A model generated the notes under the pieces. The model was not told where the DNA came from and searched no databases. It saw nothing but the letters and a program-made list of their open reading frames with translations. From contig JAJFIE010000172.1 of the NCBI GenBank assembly GCA_021775275.1, positions 1 through 5,237 on the forward strand: DNA of 5,237 bases. The letters run 5' to 3'. This document shows, one piece after another, positions 1 to 5,237 of this stretch. Made by a program: the position numbers and the translations under genes. Position 1 is the first letter of the stretch. Every line of letters begins with the position of its first letter. Origin of the DNA: Rhodospirillales bacterium. Lineage in GTDB: Bacteria > Pseudomonadota > Alphaproteobacteria > Rhodospirillales > Casp-alpha2.

Positions 1-2222
1 AGAACAAATATGGCCGCGATCACGTCGCCCAGATTATCACCTTCGGCAAATTGCAGGCCCGCGCTGTGTTGCGCGATGTCGGTCGCGTGCTCGAAATGCC
101 CTACGGCTACGTGGATAGAATCTGCAAACTGATCCCCAACAACCCGGCTGCGCCGGTGACCCTGTCGCAGGCCATCGATGGCGAGCAGGAATTGCAACGC
201 CTGATCAGCGAAGACCCGGACGTCAACCGCCTGATCAGTATCGCCCGGCCACTGGAAGGGTTGTACCGGCATGCCTCGACCCATGCGGCGGGGGTGGTCA
301 TCGGTGACCGCCCGCTGGACCAGTTGATTCCGTTGTACCGCGATCCACGGTCCGACATGCCGGTGACCGGCTTCAACATGAAGTTCGTGGAATCAGCCGG
401 ACTGGTCAAATTTGACTTCCTCGGTCTGAAGACCCTCACGGTTCTGGCCAGAGCCGAAGATCTGGTCCGGGCGCGTGAAGATGTGGACGACATCGATGTC
501 GCCAAAATCCCGCTGGATGATCCGGCAACCTTCGAGATGATCGGACGCGGCGAGACCACGGGTGTGTTCCAGCTGGAAAGCGCCGGCATGCGGGACGTGC
601 TGCGCAACCTGAAGCCTGATGCGTTTGAAGATATCATCGCCGTGGTGGCGCTGTACCGGCCCGGCCCCATGGACAACATCCCCAGCTATATCAATCGCAA
701 GCACGGCCGCGAGGAGATCGATTTTCTCTACCCGACGCTGGAAGGCATCCTGAAAGAGACTAACGGCATCATCATCTATCAGGAACAGGTGATGCAGATC
801 GCCCAGGAACTGGCCGGGTATTCCCTCGGCAGCGCCGATCTGTTGCGCCGCGCCATGGGCAAGAAGATCAAGGAGGAAATGGACCAGCAGCGCCACGTGT
901 TTGTGGACGGCGCGGTGGCCAAGGGCGTTCCGGAAACCCGCGCCTCGGAGATTTTCGATCTGGTGGATAAATTCGCCGGATACGGTTTTAACAAATCCCA
1001 CGCCGCCGCCTATGCATTGGTGGCCTACCAGACGGCCTATATGAAGGCCAACTATCCGGTCGAATTCCTTGCCGCCTCCATGACGCTGGATATGGGCAAC
1101 ACCGACAAGCTGAATATTTTCCGCCAGGAGCTGGACCGGCTGGGGATCGATCTTCTGCAACCGGATATCAATTCATCCTTCGCCATGTTTTCCGTGGAAC
1201 GGGCGCCTGACGGCGCCGATGCTGATACAGGTTCCATCCGCTATGCGCTCAGCGCGGTAAAGAATGTCGGCGCGGCGGCCATGGACGCACTGGTCACGGA
1301 CCGGGAGGAAAACGGCCGCTTCAGGGACCTGTCCGACTTCATCAATCGGCTGGACACATCCCACATCAACAAGCGCCAGATGGAAAACCTCGTGCGCGCC
1401 GGGGCGCTGGACTGTTTTGGCTACAACCGGCGGCAACTGTTTGAAAACATCGAGCTGCTCATGCGTCACGCCAACGCGGCGCTTCAGGCCCGCACCGATG
1501 ACCAGATGGGCCTGTTTGGCGGCGAGGCCGCGCCCGCCCAGGCATTTAACCTCTCGAACCTGGCCGACTGGCCGCCCATGGAACGGCTGCGCGAGGAGTT
1601 CGACGCCATCGGGTTCTATCTGTCGGCCCATCCGCTGGATGCCTATGAGACGGTGTTGAAGCAACTGAAAGCCCAATCGCTGGCGGAGGTTCTGTCCTCG
1701 GGCCGCGACGGCATGGTCATGCTGGGCGGCGCGGTGATCGGCAAGAAGGAACGCACCTCGGCCAAGGGTAACCGCTATGCCTTCGTGCAGCTCTCGGACC
1801 CCAGCGGGGTCTACGAGGTCACGGTGTTTTCGGAAATCCTCAACCAGTCGCGGGAATTCCTCGAAGTGGGTGAATCCCTGTTCGTCAAGGCCGCCGTGCA
1901 GTTCGACGGCGAGACGCCGCGGTTTACGGTGCAGTCGCTGGAGCCGTTAGCCCAGCGCGCCGCCAATACGGCCTGCGGCATGCGGGTGGTGGTGCGCGAT
2001 GAAGCGCCTTTGGCGCCCCTGAAAGAAGTGCTGGACCGGGAGGGTAAGGGACGCGGCGAGGTCGAAATCATCACCCGTGTGGCGAACGGCGGCGGTCCTG
2101 CGGGGGGCGACGGGGGCGAAGAGGAGATCACCATCCACCTGGCCGGGCGATACGCCGTGACCCCGGTGGTCCTCATGGCGGTACGGTCCATGCAGGGTAT
2201 TCTGGATGTTCAGGAACTGTAG
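1..2222 (+). CDS. dnaE: DNA polymerase III alpha subunit, C-terminal part (5' end outside window)
   Basis: This is the catalytic subunit of the replicative polymerase. The frame is open from position 3 and ends at TAG 2220-2222, giving 739 visible residues of a family usually about 1150 long. A TTG at 51 is only an internal Leu codon, because homology continues upstream of it (YGRDHVAQIITFG). KFDFLGL carries the third catalytic Asp (codon 414-416, aligned with E. coli D555). The other two, in the PDFDVDF motif, should lie just off the left edge. Further conserved blocks are VFQLES, RPGPMDNIPSYINRKHGR, YQEQVMQIAQELAGYSLG, LLRRAMGKK and FAGYGFNKSHAAAYALVAYQTAYMKA (palm/fingers). A helix-hairpin-helix-like ALSAVKNVGAAAMDAL follows. 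QMGLF at 1503-1517 fits the internal beta-clamp-binding motif. An OB-fold segment starts near 1711 (GGAVIGKKERTSAKGNRYAFVQL), and the short C-terminus would contact tau. No frameshift or missing residue was seen. Confidence 0.97.
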   Translation, partial: NKYGRDHVAQIITFGKLQARAVLRDVGRVLEMPYGYVDRICKLIPNNPAAPVTLSQAIDGEQELQRLISEDPDVNRLISIARPLEGLYRHASTHAAGVVIGDRPLDQLIPLYRDPRSDMPVTGFNMKFVESAGLVKFDFLGLKTLTVLARAEDLVRAREDVDDIDVAKIPLDDPATFEMIGRGETTGVFQLESAGMRDVLRNLKPDAFEDIIAVVALYRPGPMDNIPSYINRKHGREEIDFLYPTLEGILKETNGIIIYQEQVMQIAQELAGYSLGSADLLRRAMGKKIKEEMDQQRHVFVDGAVAKGVPETRASEIFDLVDKFAGYGFNKSHAAAYALVAYQTAYMKANYPVEFLAASMTLDMGNTDKLNIFRQELDRLGIDLLQPDINSSFAMFSVERAPDGADADTGSIRYALSAVKNVGAAAMDALVTDREENGRFRDLSDFINRLDTSHINKRQMENLVRAGALDCFGYNRRQLFENIELLMRHANAALQARTDDQMGLFGGEAAPAQAFNLSNLADWPPMERLREEFDAIGFYLSAHPLDAYETVLKQLKAQSLAEVLSSGRDGMVMLGGAVIGKKERTSAKGNRYAFVQLSDPSGVYEVTVFSEILNQSREFLEVGESLFVKAAVQFDGETPRFTVQSLEPLAQRAANTACGMRVVVRDEAPLAPLKEVLDREGKGRGEVEIITRVANGGGPAGGDGGEEEITIHLAGRYAVTPVVLMAVRSMQGILDVQEL

Positions 2223-2239
2223 GATCGGTCGCCCGATCC
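2222..2239 (+). terminator. hairpin at the dnaE stop codon, possible weak terminator
   Basis: A perfect 7-bp inverted repeat, GGATCGG (2222-2228) and CCGATCC (2233-2239), has a 4-nt TCGC loop. Its first base is the last base of the dnaE stop codon. It is followed by GGATTTCCCTC, which has only three T in a row, so it lacks the U-tract of a strong intrinsic terminator. It could end or stabilise the dnaE transcript. The position supports termination and the weak tail argues against full efficiency. Confidence 0.4.
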
Positions 2240-2285
2240 GGATTTCCCTCTCGCAGTGCGCGCATGGGGTCCATTATCATTTTTG

Positions 2286-2382
2286 TAACCCATTGATAGT
2301 CAACAAAATGTAGACTTTTGTCTACTTTTGTAGACATCCTTTTACCTACACTTTTGGGTAATTGTTTTGTTTCAAAGGGTTA
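2286..2382. repeat. inverted repeat enclosing array copy 1
   Basis: TAACCCATTGA (2286-2296) and TCAAAGGGTTA (2372-2382) are reverse complements at 10 of 11 positions. They bracket array copy 1 but not copy 2. A smaller pair, TTACC (2342-2346) and GGTAA (2357-2361), lies inside. The spacing of about 75 bp between the arms is long for a simple terminator hairpin. The function is not recognised. Confidence 0.4.
2309..2335. repeat. 10-bp-phased GTAGAC/GTCTAC array, copy 1
   Basis: Three 6-bp units lie exactly 10 bp apart: GTAGAC at 2310-2315, GTCTAC (its reverse complement) at 2320-2325 and GTAGAC at 2330-2335, each separated by TTTT. The middle unit can pair with either neighbour, giving two mutually exclusive 6-bp stems with 4-nt loops. 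One-helical-turn spacing places all units on the same DNA face, as expected of a cooperatively bound protein site. A transposon-end binding array, or an RNA switch, is also possible. The function is unknown. Confidence 0.7.
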
Positions 2383-2404
2383 ACGAGGTTATTTTCCATA
2401 ATAA

Positions 2405-2431
2405 TGTAGACTTTTGTTTACTTCTGTAATT
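2405..2431. repeat. diverged second copy of the GTAGAC array
   Basis: AATGTAGACTTTTG recurs exactly, starting at 2403, followed by GTTTAC (2416-2421, one change from GTCTAC), then a TTCT spacer and a degenerate GTAATT (2426-2431). Over about 26 bp it differs from copy 1 at only two positions before the similarity ends. The copies are in the same orientation and 96 bp apart. This looks like a duplicated and partly decayed copy, or a second lower-affinity site. Confidence 0.6.
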
Positions 2432-2465
2432 TTGAGTTGTTCATCGCAGTCTTTACGAGCCCTGT

Positions 2466-2681
2466 TTGATTGTGAGATTGGAAGACCGGTCAAAGAGTGT
2501 ACCGGCTGACATTTTGCATATTCACCATGTCAAAGAGCATAAATTTGAAATAGGAAATAAAGCATATATTTGGTATTTTGTCAAATTTTTAATTGAGAAA
2601 TGTGACGCCATCAAAATTCGAATAACGACAGGTTATATTCATGTAAACCGGGAACCGGAATTTGACATTATTTATCTTTAA
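2466..2681 (+). CDS. doubtful small hypothetical protein (71 aa) in AT-rich DNA
   Basis: The frame is open from just after a TGA at 2433 to TAA 2679-2681. The only usable starts are TTG 2466 and GTG 2472. There is no in-frame ATG and no clear Shine-Dalgarno sequence before either. The product looks protein-like, with alternating hydrophobic and charged residues (KAYIWYFVKFLIEKC, KIRITTGYIHVN), but no family was recognised and no signal peptide is seen. It ends 6 bp before the stop codon of the convergent oxidoreductase gene. It may be a real small gene, the 3' remnant of a decayed acquired gene, or chance, since the missing ATG and SD argue against translation. Confidence 0.25.
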   Translation: MIVRLEDRSKSVPADILHIHHVKEHKFEIGNKAYIWYFVKFLIEKCDAIKIRITTGYIHVNREPEFDIIYL

Positions 2682-2687
2682 AACAGC

Positions 2688-3776
2688 TTAGAGCGTGACG
2701 ACGAGATCGGGCAGATCCTGCCTGATGGCCGCGATCACGGGATCCATTGAGATGACCTGGTGACTGTGGAAAACGCCCGGTGCCATGCGTCCGAATAGGA
2801 ACTGGCGCGCCACCTCCGCTGCGACGACCGCCGTCATCCGGGCTTCCTCGCGGCCGATTAAGCCGATCATCAGCGTTTCCGAACCATCCTTGTTCCGGCC
2901 CGTCGCCCGCACCGCGACACCACATATGTCCGAGCCTATGTGGACATTCATGAAGAGCCAGACCGCGATCCTGCGCCACCAATGCCGACGCAGGAGCCGA
3001 CCGAGCCCGGCGCGCGATGCGATCGCAAACAGCCAGGTCGAAACGCGATTCTCGAAACGGATCCACGTCGAGACGGCGGGGACGTCCAGCGTGCGTCCGA
3101 TGACGTGCTGATCGGAGAAACCGAACCGGTAAGCCGGACGCTCGCCTTGTTGGCCGGGTATTCCGATTTGGATGCTTTCACCGAAGCTGCGCACCGATTT
3201 TAACCGGCCGTTCTCCCGTATCTCATAGGTAGCGTCCAGATTATCGAGCATCCATTCCACCGCCGCCCTGCCGTGGTGATCACCGAGGCCTATTTCCAGC
3301 AGGATGTCGATCCGTTCCACGCTTTCCATCCGGTCCCGCGCGGCAGCCGCCAACATGTTGGTAAGTCCCGGCGCGACGCCGACGCTGAGTATTGCCGTCG
3401 CGCCAAGCTGTTTTGCGAGGTCGTCAAGTGCCTCGACCTGAGAGAGAAAATCGTCGTTTGCGCTGATATCGATGTAGTGAATGCCGCGCGCAAGGCACTG
3501 CTCGACGAATCGTGTGTTGGTTTGGTCCAGACAAACTACAACCAGCGTGACGCCGCCGAGCGGGCCAAAATCGTTCGCTGCAAAGATATCGATCGCGCGC
3601 CCCTCGACGCCGTGCCCTATTGCGTCTGCCGCCGCCACGGATTTATCCAGATTGCGACCGGCGATGACCACCCGGTGCGGGAAGTTGGGCGCGAGCCGTT
3701 TGGCGATCGATTTTCCGACCTGACCATAACCGCCAACGATCAGAATCTTGTCGCTGCCGTTTAGTAGTGGTCCCAT
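2688..3776 (-). CDS. saccharopine dehydrogenase-like NAD(P)-binding oxidoreductase
   Basis: The 362-residue protein begins with a Rossmann fold, ILIVGGYGQVGKSIAKRL, whose dinucleotide-binding glycines are G16, G18 and G21. AGR (39-41) follows at the end of the second strand, where such enzymes contact the cofactor ribose or phosphate. The next blocks, VVVCLDQTN, GIHYIDISAN (98-107) and GVAPGLTNMLA (133-143), match the saccharopine/carboxynorspermidine dehydrogenase type. The substrate cannot be read from sequence, and the lysine-pathway role is not implied. Residues 244-282 are odd: hydrophobic, Trp-rich stretches around an Arg cluster (RHWWRR), which might form a membrane-associated insertion. 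The start ATG (3774-3776) is backed by GGAG (complement of 3782-3785) 5 nt upstream. The gene runs against dnaE and rpsB and follows the TA operon on the same strand after 217 bp, so it is probably a separate unit. Confidence 0.85.
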   Translation of the reverse strand: MGPLLNGSDKILIVGGYGQVGKSIAKRLAPNFPHRVVIAGRNLDKSVAAADAIGHGVEGRAIDIFAANDFGPLGGVTLVVVCLDQTNTRFVEQCLARGIHYIDISANDDFLSQVEALDDLAKQLGATAILSVGVAPGLTNMLAAAARDRMESVERIDILLEIGLGDHHGRAAVEWMLDNLDATYEIRENGRLKSVRSFGESIQIGIPGQQGERPAYRFGFSDQHVIGRTLDVPAVSTWIRFENRVSTWLFAIASRAGLGRLLRRHWWRRIAVWLFMNVHIGSDICGVAVRATGRNKDGSETLMIGLIGREEARMTAVVAAEVARQFLFGRMAPGVFHSHQVISMDPVIAAIRQDLPDLVVTL

Positions 3777-3799
3777 GGTGTCTCCGGTGTTGGTGCATC

Positions 3800-3826
3800 A
3801 CTATAACGGATACCATCACATGCCAG
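3800..3826 (-). promoter_or_regulatory. candidate promoter of the oxidoreductase gene
   Basis: On the minus strand TATAGT (complement of 3800-3805) matches the -10 consensus at five of six positions. CTGGCA (complement of 3821-3826) matches the -35 at four of six, but the 15-bp spacing is shorter than the usual 17. Transcription would begin near 3793, leaving a leader of about 17 nt that contains the GGAG ribosome binding site. A second, perfect TATAAT (complement of 3964-3969) lies farther upstream without a good -35. Both are guesses from consensus. Confidence 0.25.
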
Positions 3827-3993
3827 GGCTAAACACCTAATCACAAAGGACATCTCCATCAAGCCCGCTAATGCCCCCTGTCGTTCCGTCGGGTCACGGA
3901 TCAAACTGGCCCACGAATTCTCCTGACGCCTGAAAACCTGGATATCTGGGGATGCCATATTTGATTATACACGGGAATTCAGGGATCAAACAT

Positions 3994-4410
3994 CTAGGCA
4001 GGCAGGATTCCCACATCTGTTTTCCTTGCCGCAGCTACCAACGTTTTGTCCAGTGTCGCCAGAGGAATGCCTCGCCGTATGGCGAGTTCAAGATAGGCGG
4101 CGTCATAGGTGGTCAGGTCATAGGTGTGGGCAAGTGATAAAATCTCTCTGAATGCGCGATCATCTGTTTCGGTATCTGTGATGATCGGCAGGCTCACGAG
4201 CAATTCCAGACAAGGTGTTATGTTTGCTGCCGTAATTCGCCCGCGTTTTTCAGCCTGGATCAGGACATTGCCGAGTTCCAGACGCCAGAGATTGGGAACG
4301 TGTGCAGCGCCATCCTTAAGCTGTTCCAGAAGATGTTCGGTTTCGGGCGTTGCTTCATCTTCGAACAGCCATGCAATCGCGACGGAACAATCGAGAATAA
4401 AACAGTTCAT
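3994..4410 (-). CDS. vapC: VapC-type PIN-domain ribonuclease toxin
   Basis: This 138-residue protein has the full PIN-domain layout. FILDCSVAIAWLF carries the first acidic residue, D7. WRLELGNVL gives E45, LTTYDAAYLELA gives D103 and LATLDKTL gives D121. These four acidic residues bind the metal ion in VapC-family RNases, which cut RNA (often tRNA or rRNA) when free of antitoxin. Length and spacing are normal for the family, so it appears intact. The start ATG (4408-4410) overlaps the antitoxin stop as ATGA, and GAAGG (complement of 4417-4421) lies 6 nt upstream, pointing to translational coupling. RNA target and activity cannot be inferred. No clear terminator follows the stop codon. Confidence 0.92.
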   Translation of the reverse strand: MNCFILDCSVAIAWLFEDEATPETEHLLEQLKDGAAHVPNLWRLELGNVLIQAEKRGRITAANITPCLELLVSLPIITDTETDDRAFREILSLAHTYDLTTYDAAYLELAIRRGIPLATLDKTLVAAARKTDVGILPA

Positions 4411-4646
4411 CGGCGACCTTCATTACGTAGGGTTTTCCAATCGAGACCGCCCAGTTTTAACCCCTTTCGACGGGATCGCAGTTCGTTGATGGTTGTCACT
4501 ATCTCTAACCGGTTAACCTGCTCGGCGGGAACCAGACGTGCAACAGCTTTGCCCCGCTTGGTGATAAGGATCTCTTCGCCCCGGCTTACCTTGTCGAGCA
4601 GGGAGGAGAGGTGTGTTTTTGCTTCGAATGCGCCCACTTCAATCAT
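4407..4646 (-). CDS. Phd/YefM-family antitoxin, partner of the VapC-type toxin
   Basis: The 79-residue protein opens with MIEVGAFEAKTHLSSLLDKVSRGEEILITKRGKAVARLVP in shortened view: F7-E8-A9-K10 and ITKRGKAVARL (28-38) are hallmarks of the Phd/YefM fold, whose N-terminal half dimerises and binds the operator. Residues from about 45 to 79 (NRLEIVTTINELRSRRKG, GLDWKTL) would wrap and block the toxin. The order antitoxin then toxin with a 4-nt overlap is typical of type II modules. The start ATG (4644-4646) has AGGGTG (complement of 4654-4659) 7 nt upstream. Many VapC toxins pair with AbrB- or RHH-type VapB, but a Phd-type partner is also a known combination. It probably represses its own promoter together with the toxin. 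Confidence 0.9.
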   Translation of the reverse strand: MIEVGAFEAKTHLSSLLDKVSRGEEILITKRGKAVARLVPAEQVNRLEIVTTINELRSRRKGLKLGGLDWKTLRNEGRR

Positions 4647-4660
4647 GATATTTCACCCTG

Positions 4661-4696
4661 TTTAACTAGTTTAATAAACCAGTTTAAACAATTATA
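4661..4696 (-). promoter_or_regulatory. candidate TA promoter and operator
   Basis: Directly upstream of the antitoxin lie ACTAGTTTAA (4665-4674) and ACCAGTTTAA (4678-4687), a direct repeat matching 9 of 10 bases with 13 bp between starts. They overlap the palindromes AACTAGTT (4664-4671) and GTTTAAAC (4682-4689). A perfect minus-strand TATAAT is the complement of 4691-4696, so bound repressor at these repeats would cover the transcription start. No good -35 was found. Autoregulation is known for Phd-type modules, and assigning it to these repeats is inference. Confidence 0.45.
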
Positions 4697-4737
4697 GTTA
4701 TATTTTCAAGTATAGCAGTCACCCGAGTTTCGGGGGC

Positions 4738-4760
4738 GATCAATTCGGCCCGAATTGATC
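4738..4760. promoter_or_regulatory. perfect 10-bp-arm palindrome in the divergent region
   Basis: GATCAATTCG (4738-4747) and CGAATTGATC (4751-4760) are exact reverse complements around GCC. A smaller hairpin, CCCGA-GTT-TCGGG (4722-4734), lies just to the left. The site sits between the divergent TA operon and rpsB, so it may be a dimeric regulator's operator. A terminator is less likely because no T-run follows on either strand. No regulator could be matched to it. Confidence 0.5.
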
Positions 4761-4828
4761 CACTCCTTATCTCCGCCGTTTTCTCTTGCAAACCATCCCG
4801 CACAGGGGTACACCACCCGCGATTTCGC

Positions 4829-4848
4829 GTGAGATCATGTGAGATCAT
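4829..4848. repeat. tandem 10-bp repeat GTGAGATCAT x2
   Basis: GTGAGATCAT occurs twice head to tail (4829-4838, 4839-4848) with no mismatch. The first unit begins in the right arm of a small hairpin, CGCGA-TT-TCGCG (4818-4829). It lies upstream of the rpsB leader, where a promoter is expected. A weak promoter-like pair, TTGCAA (4786-4791) and TACACC (4809-4814) with 17 bp between, lies just before it. The role is unknown: it could be a regulator site or a slippage duplication. Confidence 0.5.
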
Positions 4849-4868
4849 ATGACTTAAACACAACTTCA

Positions 4869-4970
4869 CACACGGGCGTGTGGCCCTGACGCAAATTCGT
4901 CAGATGTCGCTCCGGTGTTTCTCAAAGATTTGAGGGACGAGGCCCGTGGAGGATTGAACCGGAAAAGGAA
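4869..4970 (+). promoter_or_regulatory. structured 5' leader of rpsB (candidate S2 autoregulatory leader)
   Basis: Four possible stems stand in order before rpsB: CACAC/GTGTG (4869-4873, 4878-4882), CTGACG/CGTCAG (4886-4891, 4898-4903), CTCAAA/TTTGAG (4921-4926, 4929-4934) and a longer-range TCCGGT/ACCGGA (4911-4916, 4958-4963) that encloses the third stem and a strong GGAGG (4948-4952). The real start has only AAGGA (4965-4969) 7 nt before the ATG. In E. coli, S2 is known to repress rpsB-tsf through its leader. That this unrelated-looking structure does the same is inference. Confidence 0.4.
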
Positions 4971-4976
4971 AGTTCA

Positions 4977-5237
4977 ATGGCGTTACCTACGTTCACCATG
5001 CGTCAGCTCCTGGAAGCTGGCATTCACTTTGGTCACAATACCCGTCGCTGGAACCCGAAGATGGCCCCGTTCCTCTTCGGTGATCGCAACAAAATTCATA
5101 TCATCGATCTGCAACAGACCGTGCCTTTGATGCACGCCGCCATGGTTGCCGTGCGTGACGTCGCCGCCGCCGGTGGCCGCGTGCTGTTTGTCGGCACCAA
5201 GCGTCAGGCCACCGAACGGGTCGCGGAAGCGGCCAAG
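4977..5237 (+). CDS. rpsB: 30S ribosomal protein S2, N-terminal part (3' end outside window)
   Basis: Eighty-seven codons are visible of a protein usually about 240-260 residues long. The sequence begins [20 protein letters not shown] and continues with [28 protein letters not shown] and [13 protein letters not shown], all close to the S2 family (E. coli [20 protein letters not shown] and WNPKMKPFIFG). S2 is an essential small-subunit protein that joins late in assembly, near the mRNA exit side. The ATG at 4977 matches the family N-terminus and follows AAGGA by 7 nt, whereas the internal Met at residue 8 would cut into the conserved start. The gene probably leads an operon with tsf, as in most bacteria, but that lies outside the window. 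Confidence 0.97.
   Translation, partial: MALPTFTMRQLLEAGIHFGHNTRRWNPKMAPFLFGDRNKIHIIDLQQTVPLMHAAMVAVRDVAAAGGRVLFVGTKRQATERVAEAAK

Larger units (their letters stand above)
2240..2687. other. AT-rich intergenic segment between dnaE and the convergent oxidoreductase gene
   Basis: From about 2270 the base composition drops sharply, to about one third G+C at 2281-2340, against clearly GC-rich genes on both sides. The segment holds the phased GTAGAC array, its diverged second copy, an inverted repeat around the first copy, a 9-bp direct repeat GTCAAAGAG (2489-2497 and 2529-2537, 40 bp apart) and one weak open frame, 2466-2681. No transposase, tRNA or convincing sigma-70 promoter was seen. The composition suggests acquired or non-coding DNA. 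Confidence 0.6.

Noticed and set aside
393..1160. Long minus-strand open frame of 255 codons inside dnaE
   Set aside because: It lies entirely antisense to highly conserved dnaE codons. Its His/Gly/Ile-rich product resembles no family and reflects GC-rich codon bias.
1173..1676. Minus-strand open frame of 167 codons inside dnaE
   Set aside because: It is antisense to the conserved alpha-subunit region and to the clamp-binding motif, with no ribosome binding site or recognisable domain.
2309..2431. CRISPR array
   Set aside because: The repeats are only 6-10 bp, spaced by 10 bp, with no 25-40 bp repeat/spacer pattern and no cas genes.
2662..2667. Perfect -35 hexamer TTGACA at the end of the AT-rich segment
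   Set aside because: No -10 element lies 15-19 bp downstream, and the plus strand beyond it is antisense to the oxidoreductase gene.
3273..3764. Plus-strand open frame of 163 codons opposite the oxidoreductase
   Set aside because: It mirrors the Rossmann-domain coding sequence on the other strand, and the product shows no domain.
4684..4869. Minus-strand 61-codon frame in the divergent region
   Set aside because: It covers the palindrome, the tandem repeat and the TA promoter, and has no recognisable product.
4915..5130. Plus-strand 71-codon frame over the rpsB start
   Set aside because: It overlaps rpsB in another frame, and the S2 homology fixes the real frame.

Overview
The window comes from a bacterial chromosome, most likely an alphaproteobacterium. 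The DnaE and S2 proteins have a proteobacterial character. From general knowledge, dnaE lying close upstream of rpsB (start of an rpsB-tsf-pyrH-frr type cluster) is an arrangement seen in Rhodospirillales-like Alphaproteobacteria. The coding parts are moderately GC-rich. No species can be named from the sequence alone.

Layout. Positions 1-2222 (+) are the 3' two thirds of dnaE, the replicative DNA polymerase III alpha subunit, cut by the left edge. A GC-rich hairpin begins in its stop codon. Positions 2240-2687 are a markedly AT-rich stretch. It holds an array of GTAGAC/GTCTAC units in strict 10-bp phase, a diverged second copy 96 bp further on, an inverted repeat enclosing the first copy, and a weak open frame at 2466-2681. 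Positions 2688-3776 (-) encode a 362-residue saccharopine-dehydrogenase-like oxidoreductase of unknown substrate. Positions 3994-4646 (-) are a two-gene toxin-antitoxin operon: a Phd/YefM-type antitoxin followed, with a 4-nt ATGA overlap, by a VapC-type PIN-domain toxin. Positions 4647-4976 are a divergent regulatory region with operator-like repeats, a perfect 10-bp-arm palindrome, a 10-bp tandem repeat and a structured leader. Positions 4977-5237 (+) are the first 87 codons of rpsB (ribosomal protein S2), cut by the right edge.

How it fits together. dnaE and rpsB are core replication and translation genes on the same strand. The roughly 2.4-kb block between them is accessory in character: opposite strand, a TA module, an orphan oxidoreductase, an AT-rich repeat region. 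The simplest reading is that this spacer has collected acquired cargo. The most unexplained signals are the phased GTAGAC array after dnaE and the palindrome and leader before rpsB. No complete mobile element, CRISPR array, tRNA or rRNA was recognised.
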